Shown one piece after another: positions 1 through 11,700 of a stretch of 38,236 nt of DNA. A program made the position numbers and the translations under genes. Position 1 is the stretch's first letter. Each line of letters begins with the position of its first letter. This DNA comes from Plantago elongata. Its lineage: Eukaryota > Streptophyta > Magnoliopsida > Lamiales > Plantaginaceae. The stretch lies in the NCBI GenBank assembly GCA_036897095.1, contig JAYMSP010000967.1, positions 1-38,236 on the forward strand, given 5' to 3'. The notes beneath the pieces were generated by a model that saw only the letters and a program-made list of their open reading frames with translations, did not search any database and was not told the origin of the DNA.

Positions 1-86
1 GCATTGCTTTAGTTAAACAGCATACAAAGGATGGGGAAAATTCCGATGAAGAAGAATTAGTCGAAGAGCAGGGAAAGCGGGAGTGA
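1..86 (+). CDS. 3' end of an unidentified protein-coding gene (partial)
   Basis: Frame 3 reads as the last 27 codons of a protein, ending in an acidic, Lys/Glu-rich tail (...ENSDEEELVEEQGKRE) with a TGA stop at 84-86. The rest of the gene lies off the left edge. The next stretch is AT-rich and has no long ORF, as expected for a 3' UTR. A charged low-complexity tail gives no family assignment, so I name no function. It could be one terminal exon of a larger gene, because an acceptor may lie just outside the window. Confidence 0.5.
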   Translation, partial: IALVKQHTKDGENSDEEELVEEQGKRE

Positions 87-1201
87 TTGCGACACCATTA
101 TCAACTTCACTAGAGCTAGAGTGCAAGGATTTCCAGCACCAACAGGAAGGCATGCATCTTACTGATTTCATTCATACTCTTTTAAAAAATGTATAGCTAA
201 AAAGGTTATGTTCATGTAGTTGTAGCAACAATTGTTTTGTTAAACAGTTCCTTATTCTGTATCGTGGTGTTGTATCTGTTAGATTGTATTGTAACAAGAT
301 ATTGTAAATTTTGTAATAGTATTTGGGACATTTACTAGTCATATTCATGAACATTGGCCAACTTTGCAATATGGCCAGCAAGTATTAGTTGTTTCTTAGT
401 GCGCACATCAAGCCACCTTAATGACTTGGTTGTTAGCGTGCATCACGTCAGCAAGTCAGCATCATGCAATTGCATATAGCTAATTATCATAGTGAACACC
501 TACTCTTGCTCTTAGGGTCGCTTTTGTGTGCCCAAATTTTAATTCGTAAATCATGATTAGGATTAATCATCTCACCTTACAAGTATGATATTTTACCCGT
601 TGCATTTCCCAACGAATGAGACTGTGATTTTACAGTTTACACCATTACACTTATGCTTGCTTGGAGAATACTAATCTATGTGCAATTGAGTACTGAATAG
701 CTTAGAGAGAGATAGATATCCTAGCAGGGGATGTTTGCTCCTCAAATATTTGTGAATTCCAACCGAAAAAAAAACTTTACATGAGTAATACAAACACGCT
801 TTGTTGGCCTTTTCAACTTCTTCAACAAATCAGATTTAACGATCATATGTGTTGACTTAAATGACAATGAACTTTAACTAGTTGAGTTAATTTTAATTTT
901 CGAAAAATTTTAAAAATTCACTTGGAAAAGTTACTTTTTAAAAAACTCGACATCCTAATATTCTCGAAATTGTAAGAAATGAAGGAAGAGGGACAAATAA
1001 GAAAGGCAAATTTACAAATCCTCCCAATAAAACAGATTACTCACCCAAATTGATTTTAGTCATTTACTACACTCTCTCTTTCTAGTTCCACCTCCCTGTC
1101 ACCACACCACTAAAGAGCTCGAAACTGAACTCCATAACCAATTCGCAATTGAACTTGCTTCACTTCCAGCTCCACCAAATCAGAAAACCTACACCGAGCA
1201 A
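87..1201. other. Intergenic: 3' UTR of the left gene and PYM upstream region
   Basis: No coding frame of note. The first few hundred bases are probably the 3' UTR of the partial gene. The last 150 bases are richer in C and T (for example the CT run near 1070-1085) and probably hold the PYM promoter and 5' UTR. I saw no clear TATA box. Confidence 0.5.
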
Positions 1202-4122
1202 ATGGCGAGCGGCGCTAATGGCAGAGCATCTGCTGGCCAATCGTCGGCGGCTGATAAAACCCTAAAAGAAGGTGTCCGAGTCCTCGCCTCCACCCGACGC
1301 CCCGACGGAACGCTCCGGAAAGAAATTCGCATTCGCCCTGGCTATATTCCTCCAGATGAAGTTCCCAAATACCAATCCAAAGGAGCTCTTGTCAGTACTT
1401 CTCTGTTTCATTTTTATCTTATTTATTTCTGTTTCTGTTTTATAATTCTTCTTAATTTTGGTGGTGGCAGCTGAAGAAGGAGATGGAGTCGATGGTACCA
1501 CCGGGGTATGATCTGGATGTCGAACCGAAAGCCAAGTCGAAATCAGCTAAGAGAAATGAAAGGAAGAAGGAAAAGCGCCAGCAGGTTACTGTGTATTGCA
1601 TTTTATTAAAAATCATTTTGTAGTATATGTGTGTTTTGCGACTTTGCGGTATTGCCTGTGTTGTTGGTAAAAGAGTTTCTATTAGTTTGCTTGGCGAAGT
1701 TGGAGGATTGTAGCCACCAGTAGAAGTTATGTATTAATAATGTAGTACATAGGACTAGGTGATTATCTTCCGGTTTAGTATGAGGATTGTAGCCACCAGT
1801 AGAAGTTCTGGGATCATCTCATATTTTATAATGTACTACATGGTACTGGTGTTTCAAAAGTTAATGGAATTGGAACACTTCTTAATGACTATTTTTGTTT
1901 GTGCACTAATTAGAAGAGGAGGAAGTACAAGCTCATAGCAAGAAAATGGAGCATATTTGGGATTCGTATTGAAGTACTGTCTAAATTAGTAGTTACCTTA
2001 TCCTTTATTCGTGATTCACTTGAAATGGATGCTGTTGCAGTGGTGCATATTCATCTTTTTGGTTTCCATTTTAGGGTGAATGAAAGCTTGCGTCTTTTCT
2101 TTGTCATCTTGTAAATGAATGTTTGATGTCTCAAGAGATGAGTCCAAGAGAGTTATCAAGTATCTCACAAATTTTTTACCTTGTTGAGAAAGACAATGTT
2201 GACACTCGTTTTGAGTTACATGGATCGGTCTTAATGTGATTTCCTTGAAATTTCATATGATCCACGTGTATGAATGTAATGGATCAGATCAAATATACCT
2301 GATATTAATGGATTTCATCCAAATCTGCCAAAGTCATTAATGGGAGTGACTATGAGCTGTGCCCGTTATAGGAAAGGCCAGTTTTCGGAATCAGGTTTAT
2401 AGGCCTAGTCCGTGGTATATTTTATTTGAATCGTTTTTTGCTTTCTTTCGTTCCTTTATTTATTTTTCAGTTATTAGTAAATTCATGCACGTGGGTTTCC
2501 ACATGCATTTAATTAATCTACTAAAATTATTTAAAAAATAAAAAATAAAAATGCTATCACTATGTATTTTGATGCGAGACTGATTCAATTACTACTATCT
2601 ACTTAATTTACTTACTCTGTTAAGATGATAGATAGTACCATTCTTGTTGGGATGTTTAGCAACAAAAAACTCAGCTCCTGGCAAACGTTTTGCAGAAAAT
2701 TTATGGAAAAAAGAAAGAAGATAACTTTGAGTCTTGGAGTTTAGTAAAGGGAAAAACTTTAGTGCATGGTAAAAACTAAATTAAACGTTTGCAGAGATAC
2801 TAAATAAAATAAATTAAGATAATGGTGATTCTTTTTTCTTACTTCTATTTACCATTCAAAATTAATTGGTTTGGTCATGATAAATTTGATTGGATTTTGT
2901 CATGTCGGCGGCTTCTGCTTCAGGGTGTTTACTTTTAGATAGTAATAGATGCTAATAGTTAGCCATTTTTTAGATGTCATGATTGGCCATTTGCTGAGGT
3001 AAGGTTGTTTAACCTACAAATCCTAACCTACTTGTGTGTCTATAGACTTTGATTCCTTGATGTTATCTTTTGTTGAAATTTTTGTTCTTCGTTGTAAGAC
3101 GTGTATTTCAAGTTAAAGATTAATTTTTTAGAGTGTTTCTAGTATTCAGGCAAATACAGTTTTGTGTTAAAGACGTGACAATCAGCTATTTGTGATGAAA
3201 TAAATATTATGTCATGCCTCTTCCCCTTTTCTTATGTTTATGTTGTAAAGGAGGTTGTCTTGAAGTGCTCTGTTGTGCATGAGACCCTATACATTCTACA
3301 TATGGTTACAGTTAATACACCAACATGAAAGTATATGACTTTGCAAAACATAATTGTTCTCAGGCTGCCCTTGAAAAGGACGTGGGACAAAATGATATCT
3401 CGCCTGCTGATGATTTAACCGACCTTTCGGAAAATGCAGAGTTTGTTGCATCAAATATGAACAAGTTATCTCTCTCTGGAAATACGTCACCAGTCGCACC
3501 GCCTTCAAATCCAGCAGATGAATCAACTGCTGAGGATCAATTTCAGGAGGTTGATAAGAAGATTCGAGCACTGAAGAAGAAGGTAGTAATGTGTTTTATT
3601 TTGTTGTTCAGGGGCAATCCTTCTGTTGTTGTGTCTTTCATTTTTTTTTTGCTTTAGTTTTCTATGTTTGTTTTCCTCTCAATTTGAATATCTGAACAAT
3701 GGAAAGACCATGTTATTCTTTAAGATCTGCCAGGAAAGGTTTTACTTTATTACCTAACATGATGAAATGAAATGTCAGCTGTTCTCATATCCTGAGCTAC
3801 CTCTGCCATGGACAAAGATGATAGATAACATGGAGAATTATTGTCTGAGAAGTTCACGGTTACTGAATTAATGAATATGATGAACCTCTTTGTGTCTGTA
3901 ATAGAATTGAATAGCTTGTTTTGATAGTCAGCCTTGTTTATATATGCAGTCATGTATCGTTCTGTGTTATTGTAGATTCGCCTTACAGAAGCTCAGCAGC
4001 AAAAAACATCTGAAAAGGACATGAACCCAGAACAGCTTGAGAAGGTCTCCAAACTAGAAAGCTGGCGCAGCGAGTTGAAAATTTGTGAAGATAAGAAGGC
4101 CAAACTAACTGCGGGTTATTAG
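1202..4122 (+). CDS. PYM: PYM homologue (Partner of Y14 and Mago, exon-junction complex disassembly factor)
   Basis: Known role of the family: PYM binds the Mago-Y14 heterodimer and the small ribosomal subunit in the cytoplasm and helps remove exon-junction complexes from translated mRNA. Four exons fit with all junctions in phase 0: 1202-1390, 1471-1584, 3364-3582 and 3976-4122, giving 222 residues, close to other plant PYM proteins. The N-terminal Mago-binding block is clear at about residues 24-57 (GVRVLASTRRPDGTLRKEIR, then RPGYIPPDEVPKY). A Lys/Arg-rich segment follows (KSKSAKRNERKKEKRQQ), then an acidic, Ser-rich middle. The C-terminal part looks like a coiled coil (KKIRALKKKIRLTEAQQQK) and ends LTAGY before TAG. 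Intron 2 is long, 1,779 nt, and carries a 26-bp direct repeat. The start is the first ATG of the block and keeps the conserved N-terminus whole. Exon borders are my own reading of splice consensus. Confidence 0.92.
1703..1808 (+). repeat. Direct repeat of about 26 bp in PYM intron 2
   Basis: The string GAGGATTGTAGCCACCAG, continuing TAGAAGTT, occurs near 1704 and again near 1782, about 78 bp apart. Each copy is followed by an AT-rich stretch containing a TAATGTAsTACAT-like string. It looks like a small local tandem duplication inside the long intron. No function is implied. Confidence 0.7.
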
Positions 4123-5100
4123 TGAGATACAATGATAGTGCAGCAATTTAGGACAGTGTCATTCTTGTTTGCTTGATGGAACTTGCACATTACATGGAGA
4201 ATTTTGCTTATCAGGGCTTTTCATTGTATGTGGAATTTCTTTGTTGTCTACTTAATGTTTATAGACTGTACTATTAGCTCTGACCAACTGCGTTTCATAC
4301 CTCAGTTTTCCTACCAGCCAATGCAAATGCAGCGGTGATTGATATTATACTATGTGAACTTGAGGCTCTTTGGTTGCTTAGTTTCTCCTTCCCTTTTCTT
4401 TCCTGTCAAAGCTTCTCTTCCGTGCTTCTTGCTCTCTACTGTCCATTTTGCTTCTCTTTACTCTACCTTCAGCGAAATCAAAATCCATACCTACAGAATT
4501 GAGTCCAATTGCCGTCAGATCTATTCAGCTACCAAGCCTGCTGCTACAAGATGCTGAACCAGTGGTGGAAGAGACAGATGGGAGGAAGGTAGACACAGTA
4601 TATTGTGTGAGGGAAGTTCCCATTTTCAAACGCAGTTTTGTCGGGGCAACATTGTCCATCCACTCTGAATAGTAAGGGTATTCTTGTCTTTGAGTAAACC
4701 ATTTAATCCAAACATGTTGCACAGTTGGGCCTTCTATGCATTCCACTTTAACCCATCAGCCAAACAACAATGGGCTCTGATTTTATTATTCCATCCTGGA
4801 GTCGTACCATTTTCACCAGTAGTTGCCTGAGTGATAATAAACCAACTGCAGGAAGTCGAAGTTAGTATAACATTTAAATGTCAGTTGAAAATCGAGGTTC
4901 TAACGTCTAGCTCTAGATTTGAATCACTATTAGATCTCTCAGTCTTCGAATAGGTTGATAAAAGATCTTGTTGGAGGAGAGGTTTAGATAAACTATATAT
5001 ATATATATACGAGGCGTAGACATAGAAGATGGCATTATTCATCCAGTTAGGTTCCGACTGTTTAGTTTACCTTTAATAAGTCCTATATTTACGAGAAAAC
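4123..5100. other. Intergenic, mainly PYM 3' UTR and unassigned sequence
   Basis: After the PYM stop there is probable 3' UTR. An open + frame at about 4448-4672 has slightly more balanced base composition than its surroundings, but I recognise no family in it and see no splice context, so I do not call it a gene. A TA dinucleotide run sits at about 4994-5010. The rest shows nothing I can name. Confidence 0.45.
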
Positions 5101-5141
5101 CATGTTCGTTCGGAGTGTAATCACGTTATGAGAGGGCAAAT

Positions 5142-5304
5142 TGGGCTTAGAACTGAGTGGGCCGGGGCATAGCCTATCGAAAAGGCCCATGAAACCAAGT
5201 AAAGGCCTCTTACGGTCCGGTCCGGTCCTACCTCATCCCGTCCACTAAATATAGGCCCATCAAGCATTTCCTTCATTCTCAGCTCGTCGTGTGAATTAGG
5301 GTTT
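5142..5304 (+). promoter_or_regulatory. MRTO4 promoter: four site II motifs and a telo-box
   Basis: Four TGGGCY/GGCCCA motifs lie at 5142-5147 (TGGGCT), 5158-5163 (TGGGCC), 5184-5189 (GGCCCA) and 5254-5259 (GGCCCA). A telo-box in reverse, TTAGGGTTT, lies at 5296-5304. In plants, site II (TCP-bound) plus telo-box is the established promoter signature of ribosomal-protein and ribosome-biogenesis genes, which matches the gene that starts 94 bp downstream. The telo-box is probably in or next to the 5' UTR. Confidence 0.75.
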
Positions 5305-5397
5305 TAGCATCAAATTAAAACCTAGGATTTCTCTTTTCTTCTTCCCTCTTTCATTCACAAGCCTCTACTGACAGGGGATTGAGGAAAAGCAATCAAA

Positions 5398-7469
5398 ATG
5401 CCTAAATCCAAGCGTAATCGGCCAGGTTTGTTCACCTTCTACACTTCTGATCGTGCTGAATGGATGTTTTCATCACTATTGATTGTTAATCCTGTAATTG
5501 GATGCAGTGACTCTGTCAAAGACGAAGAAGAAAGGAATGGAGCGCAAGGAAACAGTGGTGACTGCGATACGGGATGCTTTCGACAAGTACGAGTCGGCTT
5601 ATGTTTTCACGTACGAGAACATGAGGAACCTCACGTTCAAGGAGTTCAGAGAGAAGCTCAAGTCTAACAGCAGGTTTGTTGAATTTATTAACTCTCTTAT
5701 GAAATTTTGTTCTAAGCTCAATCTAGGATATATTTTGTTTCAATATGTTGAGCTCCTTTAGGTCTTTGACTTTTCTGTACTTAATCTACTGAGTATACAA
5801 GAATGATGGATTCACTTTGCAATGTGTATTAATGGAGATGGAAATTTCATAGCTCTCTTATATAGAGAGTGAACATTATTTTGTTTGCTCCATTGGTTAG
5901 CCTGGGTTACCAATTAGCCATCACCACCACCACGTTTTGAGCTCGGAGTTGACTACAAATCACCTGCTGGTGTAATTTATGTAATTTACGAATAATTTGT
6001 GATCAAATTCTACTTCAAAAAGACAAATGTCTATGCTTGAGTCTACCGAGAAGCAATTTCAGTTTATGCAAACTGATGCAATTCTATGTTATGTGACAGA
6101 TTCTTTCTGGGGTCGAATAAAGTTATGCAGGTTGCTTTAGGCAGGGCTGATTCTGATGAGGTTAAACCAGGGGTGCACAAGCTTTCGAAGGTGAATTTTG
6201 AATTTTAAACTTGTTTTTGCCCTTGTTCCTCTTCGCCCTAAAGCATTTCAAAGCTTTTTTTCCCTTTTCTCATCTATGAATTTCCCTTCATATTCTCAGC
6301 TTATTCGTGGAGATTCGGGGCTTTGCTTGACTAGTATGCCTAGAGAAGATATTGAGAGGTATGCTTCCAGGCTCCAGCCAAACTGATTTAATTACTGGAA
6401 GTACGAGACTGTATATGATCTTTTCAATATAGTTTCACAGAGATAACTACAATTAGATTATTGCCTTCTGCTAGAGATTGATGGTACCATGAGCTTTTTA
6501 CTCTTGTTGGATGGTTATGAATTAAGTTGATTATATTAATTCAAATACCTATAAGGAACATGTATATTGCAGGCTTTATGATTATGAAAAATTATTCTTT
6601 CATCCATTGTCATTCAATCATGTAGGCCGAACCCTTCCTAATTTTTTAACGTCTGGCAGGCTATTTAATGAATATGAAGACCATGTCTTTGCCAGGACTG
6701 GAAGTGTTGCCACAGAGGAGGTATGTTGGACTTACATAACTGGTTAAGACTTATGAGTTAAACTTGTATTTGTTTGCCTGTCACAACTTATCTGAGGTAA
6801 TGTTCAACTTTTATTTGACTGGATCAACGGGAGGCCCTTATGAAACAGTTGATTGGTTAATGTGATCTGACCTATTCAAGTATGCAAGTTTCTAAAATAC
6901 CCGTTTTACCCAAACATTTGGAAAGCAACATATTATGGACACTATTTTCTATCACAAGGATAATGATGAAATTCATGAAGGTGGTTATAATGTTTGGTCA
7001 ATGTCTATAGGTGGAGCTCAAAGAAGGACCACTTGACCAGTTCTCACATGAGATGGAGCCCCTTCTCCGCAAGCTGGGGATGCCTGTTCGATTAAACAGA
7101 GGTTTGGCAATTATAATGATCTTGCTTACATCAGTGTTCTTCTATGTGGGGGCTTCTAACATGTGTTCCTAATTAATCGTGTGGTCTTTAGGTGTTGTAG
7201 AGCTTGTCGCAGATTTCACCGTATGCAAAGAAGGAAAGCCATTATCACCTGACTCAGCTCAGATACTGGTTTGTCCTCGATCCCTGAACTTTGTAATGAC
7301 ATCTGAACATCTTTTAGTGTATCATCTAATTTCTCTCTCACCTGTCTTTCAGCGTCTCCTGGGTATAAAGATGGCTACCTTCAAACTCCACTTATTATGT
7401 CGATGGACCCCTGAGGATTTTGAAGTTTATAGAGAAAACTTGGAAACTTCAGATATAGAATCCTCGTGA
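5398..7469 (+). CDS. MRTO4: MRTO4 homologue, ribosome assembly factor (mRNA turnover protein 4, P0-like)
   Basis: Known role: Mrt4/MRTO4 is a nucleolar paralogue of ribosomal stalk protein P0 (uL10). It occupies the P0 site on pre-60S particles and is later exchanged for P0. Eight exons fit with consistent phase: 5398-5425, 5508-5673, 6100-6190, 6300-6358, 6660-6720, 7011-7101, 7192-7268 and 7353-7469, giving 229 residues, a normal length for the family. The start MPKSKRNRPVTLSKTKKKG is the typical basic N-terminus. It is followed by the L10-like domain (AIRDAFDKYESAYVFTYENM, then LTFKEFREKLKSNSRFFLGS), GLCLTSMPREDIERLFNEYE, and the C-terminal part LLGIKMATFKLHLLCRW. There is no P1/P2-binding acidic stalk tail, as expected for MRTO4 as opposed to P0. 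No break or missing segment was seen. Confidence 0.93.
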
Positions 7470-7850
7470 AGTTTCAAAATTATCAAGAATATCAGCGCTG
7501 AAAGTGAAAGATATTGCATGGCTGTGTCTCCAAAAGCAGTATTATGTGTTGCACTTCTGCAACATGAAATTTTGGATGTTTTTTAAGGGTTTGATGGAGA
7601 TATTTGTTGTCATAATAGTCTTCTGTAAAATCGTCCAAGGAATATTGTGTACTCTTTTAGGCTCTAATATTATGTCATTTCGAGTTAAATGTAGGCCTCA
7701 CAAATTTCACTCCTGTTGATTATTCACCAGATTCTCATGTTTTAAGGACTTGATTTCAGACCAATTTCAAATGCTCCAATTACATAACGTGTGACATTTT
7801 ATTTTCATCACTGTATCTTTACCTCTATTTCATTATTTGTATAATTTGTA

Positions 7851-8072
7851 CTCCCTCCATTTCATTTAATGCGAAATATTTTCTAAATGCAAGGTTTTAA
7901 AAAAAATATGTAGTATATAGTTAAGAAAGAGTTTGAAATATAAGAGTACTGTGTAATAATGTGTGTTGGGAAATGAGTTATTTTGGGGTGTTATTGTCAA
8001 AATGGAAAAATGTTTGTTATTAATGGAATGCTCAAAATTAAATGTTGTTTCAATTTTAGCGGGACAGAGATG
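7851..8072. mobile_element. Stowaway-like MITE (222 bp)
   Basis: The left end begins CTCCCTCCATTTCATTTAAT after a TA at 7849-7850. The right end reads, on the opposite strand, CATCTCTGTCCCGCTAAAAT, with TA at 8073-8074. TA target duplication plus CTCCCTC-type terminal inverted repeats is the established Stowaway (Tc1/mariner) signature. The right repeat is degenerate, so the copy is probably old. It contains no ORF, as expected for a MITE. Confidence 0.65.
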
Positions 8073-8710
8073 TAACTTGTATTATAAAATTAAATATAAA
8101 ATACTACATATAAATCAGTTAAAAACTTGGAACAATTAGCTGTATTGGAGAAACCAACCTTTTTCTCGCTAAAATAGATTTATTATTGAAGATTATATTT
8201 AACCTTTTTCTTCGTAATTATTGACTTTGTTTACTATTAATTTTTCACTCCCATAAATATTTTTGATAAAAAATTTGTGAATATGGACGCACATTTTAAA
8301 AACTTAACTGATTTGATAAGTTAATAAAGTTTAATTTGTTGAAAAAAAAGAACTACCTGCAAGTTTTATTAAACAGAGCCATAAAATATAATAATTTTAG
8401 GAGTTAATTTGAATTAAATATTTACATATGATAATGAAAATAATTAAAAATTACGAGTAGAATTTATATATCAACATATTTCAGTCAATTCCTCTATCTC
8501 GAATTTAAATAGTTAAAATTTGAATAAGTTCTATTTAGATGAAAATGAAAATAGTATACTTTATTTCGAAGTCAACCAAAAGAATAATTATTAATTCTAA
8601 TTTCTTATACAATCCGGTCAATGTAGTATAAACTTTTCAAAATTACAATATACTACTACTCCTAGTATAGGGTGGGAAACGAATACTTGCAAAAGTACTT
8701 GGGATACCTG

Positions 8711-8718
8711 TTTCCCGC
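8711..8718 (+). promoter_or_regulatory. E2F-type site upstream of separase
   Basis: TTTCCCGC (within TTTCCCGCCC) is a perfect match to the E2F consensus TTTSSCGC. It ends 79 bp before the separase ATG. E2F sites of this form drive S/G2-phase expression in plants, which suits a cohesin protease used at anaphase. The link is inferred from position and motif only. Confidence 0.6.
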
Positions 8719-8797
8719 CCATCTATCATCCACAATTCACATCTCAGTCTTCCACAACACGCTTCCCCCCATTCCTCCGCCCTACGCCGCCGTAGAA

Positions 8798-11700
8798 ATG
8801 GAACCCGACGAGTCCTCCATCATCTCCAAGCTCGAATCCTCCTCCGAACTCTCCCACATCAACTCTCTCATCTCCTCTCACCTCCAACCCTTCGACTCTC
8901 TTCTCAACCCCCCACCCACCGCCAAAAAGCCCTCCAAATCCAAACCCTCCGACACCACTTCATCCACCATTCGTCCACTAGCCAAGCAATTCCTGTCCTT
9001 CATTAGCAAATCCCTCTCTCTAATCCCCAAACGCCTCTCCGAATCTCCGAAAATCCCCCAAAATTATGCACACCAGCTGTTTGATGCATACGACCTCTGC
9101 CTCAAATGCCTAGGATTGCTGGCGCCAGTGCTCTCCGGGAAGCCTCATGCTGTAGAGGTGCATAGGTTACGGTATCTGCACTGTCTTGAGAGCTGGGAGA
9201 TGTACGGCGAGGCGGAAAAGGAGGGGGAGGATCTGCTCCGTGGTTTTCGGGAGTTGAGGAAGGGTAAGTCGAAGCGGTTGCAGGAGCGATTGGTTCCGGA
9301 ACTGGACTTGAAGAGTGTGGATCAGGAAATTGTGGTTATTATATTGGAGATTGTTGTGACTTTGGTGAAATGCGGGGCAAAGAGGAAGAGTAAAGTGGGT
9401 GCTGATTACTATACGATCATTTCACTTGTGCATGAGTCCGAAGAATGGTTCAAGTATGACTTCCGTGATGTTTATCTATTGCATTGCTTTCGAATATAAT
9501 ACTTGCTTAATGCTGCATTTTATTAGGATTTGAATTATTGGTTCACTTGCATAAAACCAGGGCCTTGGATTCTAAGGACTATGATAGGTTTCATCGGTTC
9601 CTGGTGACGAATTTGCACATCACTGCACAGTTTTTGGTTGCGGATATGAAGTGCTTTCATTTGGACCTGATACTTGAATTTTTGTCAGTCACCTTTAAAG
9701 AGTACAAGAGATCATCTATCCTGAGTCAAATGTACAAGGTAGGGTTCTCATGTGAAATTTTAGTATAAGGAGGCTTAGGCCCTCATTGTTTACTCTTAAT
9801 CATTGATAGTTTCACATATGCCTTTTTAACAATTAATTTTATGTTTGTCTGGTCACAGCTTTCTCTCAAAGCCTGTTCTTCCCTATTCTCTCAGAGAGAT
9901 GAGCTATCCAATGAAAGCATCGTTGTTGTTTTGAAGTACTTATTGGCCAGGTACTTGATTTTTTTCAATAATGGTTTTCTATATGCGGCTGGCTGGATGA
10001 ACTTTAAATGAGCTGAAAAGAAAAGGTAGCCAATCAATAATTACACCGGTTAGAATGTACCCTGTTCTGACATGAAATAGCATCTCTAATTGCTGCCAGA
10101 GGAATTTACTTGATAAAAACCTTCTTTTCTTTCTCAAGAAAATAGTCGAACGTTTCAGTTCTATATTTCTTGAGCCTCATAAGGATTCTGTATTACCTTG
10201 AGAATGAAGTCATTTGGTATGATATAGGGACACTGGATACTGAATAGTTTCTTGTGGACTACTTGTTTCCACAAGAAATATATGTATAAGTCAGATTTCA
10301 TTCATACAATTTACCATACTACCGTGTGACTCTATATACTCTTTGAGATGTATAGGTTTTCAAATATAGTTATATTTTTCTATTTTTATTTATTTTAGTT
10401 TGCTTTATTAAGCTAACGCTGGCTTTATGTTTTATTTTTGGAGAAACCTCTTTGAGCTATATACTCTTCCTGCCTTCCAATAGTTAGTTACTTATCTTGG
10501 TCACATCTGTTTTCCACACAGTAATAAGTGTGTTTTAGTTTTAATTGGCAGGCTGGACTTGAAGACACTTCTGTGGGATTTTTGGAACTTGTGTGTTATT
10601 GTGCAAATAGGTGTCGCGGTGCAACCTTGGATCTGTGCGGTCCAGTTGCAGAACATCTGAGTACGTTAGCAGTGGCATTTCGTGTGGTATTAATTAATCT
10701 CTCCCTGTTTTGAACTTATCATATACATCACATATGAAATTCAAACCTTATTGTGCATAATTTGATGTTATGAATTTAATTTATTTTTCCTAAAGGATTT
10801 TCCATCGATCAGTACTATACTGATGCTTTATGGAGCTGGATTGTTAGCAAGCTCATCAAAAAACCAGTTAAAATGTGAGAGCACAGAGAACTGTAGACAT
10901 ACTCCACTTGGCTTAGCCCTTCGTTTTTGGTTCGACAAAATGGAATGGCATCAACTCGTGTCAGGTTCTCTTGAATCAATGGTAGTACATTGTGAATTTT
11001 GTGGCAGTGATAAGAACTCACATGATAAGGGAATGGCACATGCACGTTTCAACTGGGATGCTGTGAAATTCTTTACTCAATTATTTGCTGAAGCCGTGTA
11101 CTCTGACTGGAAGTATATTCTTTCTGAGACAGAAAGCTTGTTTCGCTGTGAAGATTTAAGTAAAATCTGTGAAGTGTTTCATCATTTTTCAAACATATAT
11201 CTCCACCATCTCAGGTAATTGTTACTCTCCTGTGCGTATGTCTGGTTCTCATATTGGCTATGCTATTACTCTGATGCCTACTTTCTTCCTTTTTCAAGTG
11301 AGTGCAGTTCTACTGAAAGAGATAGAGAGACCTCCGGCGATAATCACAGAGCCATATCTTCTGTAGTTGTGGCCTCCCTTATAATTTCTCTTAAAACAAA
11401 CCAAAAAGTGAAGGTTATTATCATTAGATTATCCATTGTCATTATCATTTATTATCGTTGTGATTGGCTTCTGCTTTTTATCAATATCTTGAGATTTCCT
11501 CCTTTGTGCATACAGGTGAGTACTGGATTGGTAGAGAAAGTTATTATGACTGACCGGATTCCATTCAAGAGGCTTAAGTATCTGTATGTTGCTCTTAACA
11601 ACATAGTGGTCATTTTGAACCGGAAAAACCAGTTGATAGAGGTACTAAAATCTGATACCTCGATTTGTGCAGTTCCCCTTGCCTTTTCTGCTGTTTAAGT

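Larger units (their letters stand above)
7470..8797. other. MRTO4 3' UTR, a MITE, and separase upstream region
   Basis: About 380 bp of likely 3' UTR is followed by a Stowaway-like MITE (listed separately), then roughly 550 bp of strongly AT-rich sequence without features I recognise. The last 150 bp before the separase ATG become CT-rich and carry an E2F motif. Confidence 0.6.

Noticed and set aside
1262..1501. Minus-strand ORF over PYM exon 1
   Set aside because: It is an antisense shadow of the PYM coding sequence. The same holds for minus-strand ORFs over separase, UGT and DUF1644 exons.
4448..4672. A small + strand gene after PYM
   Set aside because: Open for 74 codons with no recognisable domain, no splice or promoter context, and inside probable 3' UTR or intergenic DNA.
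8672..8797. An N-terminal extension of separase
   Set aside because: The upstream in-frame stretch has no ATG, and the E2F site falls in it. The first ATG is 8798.
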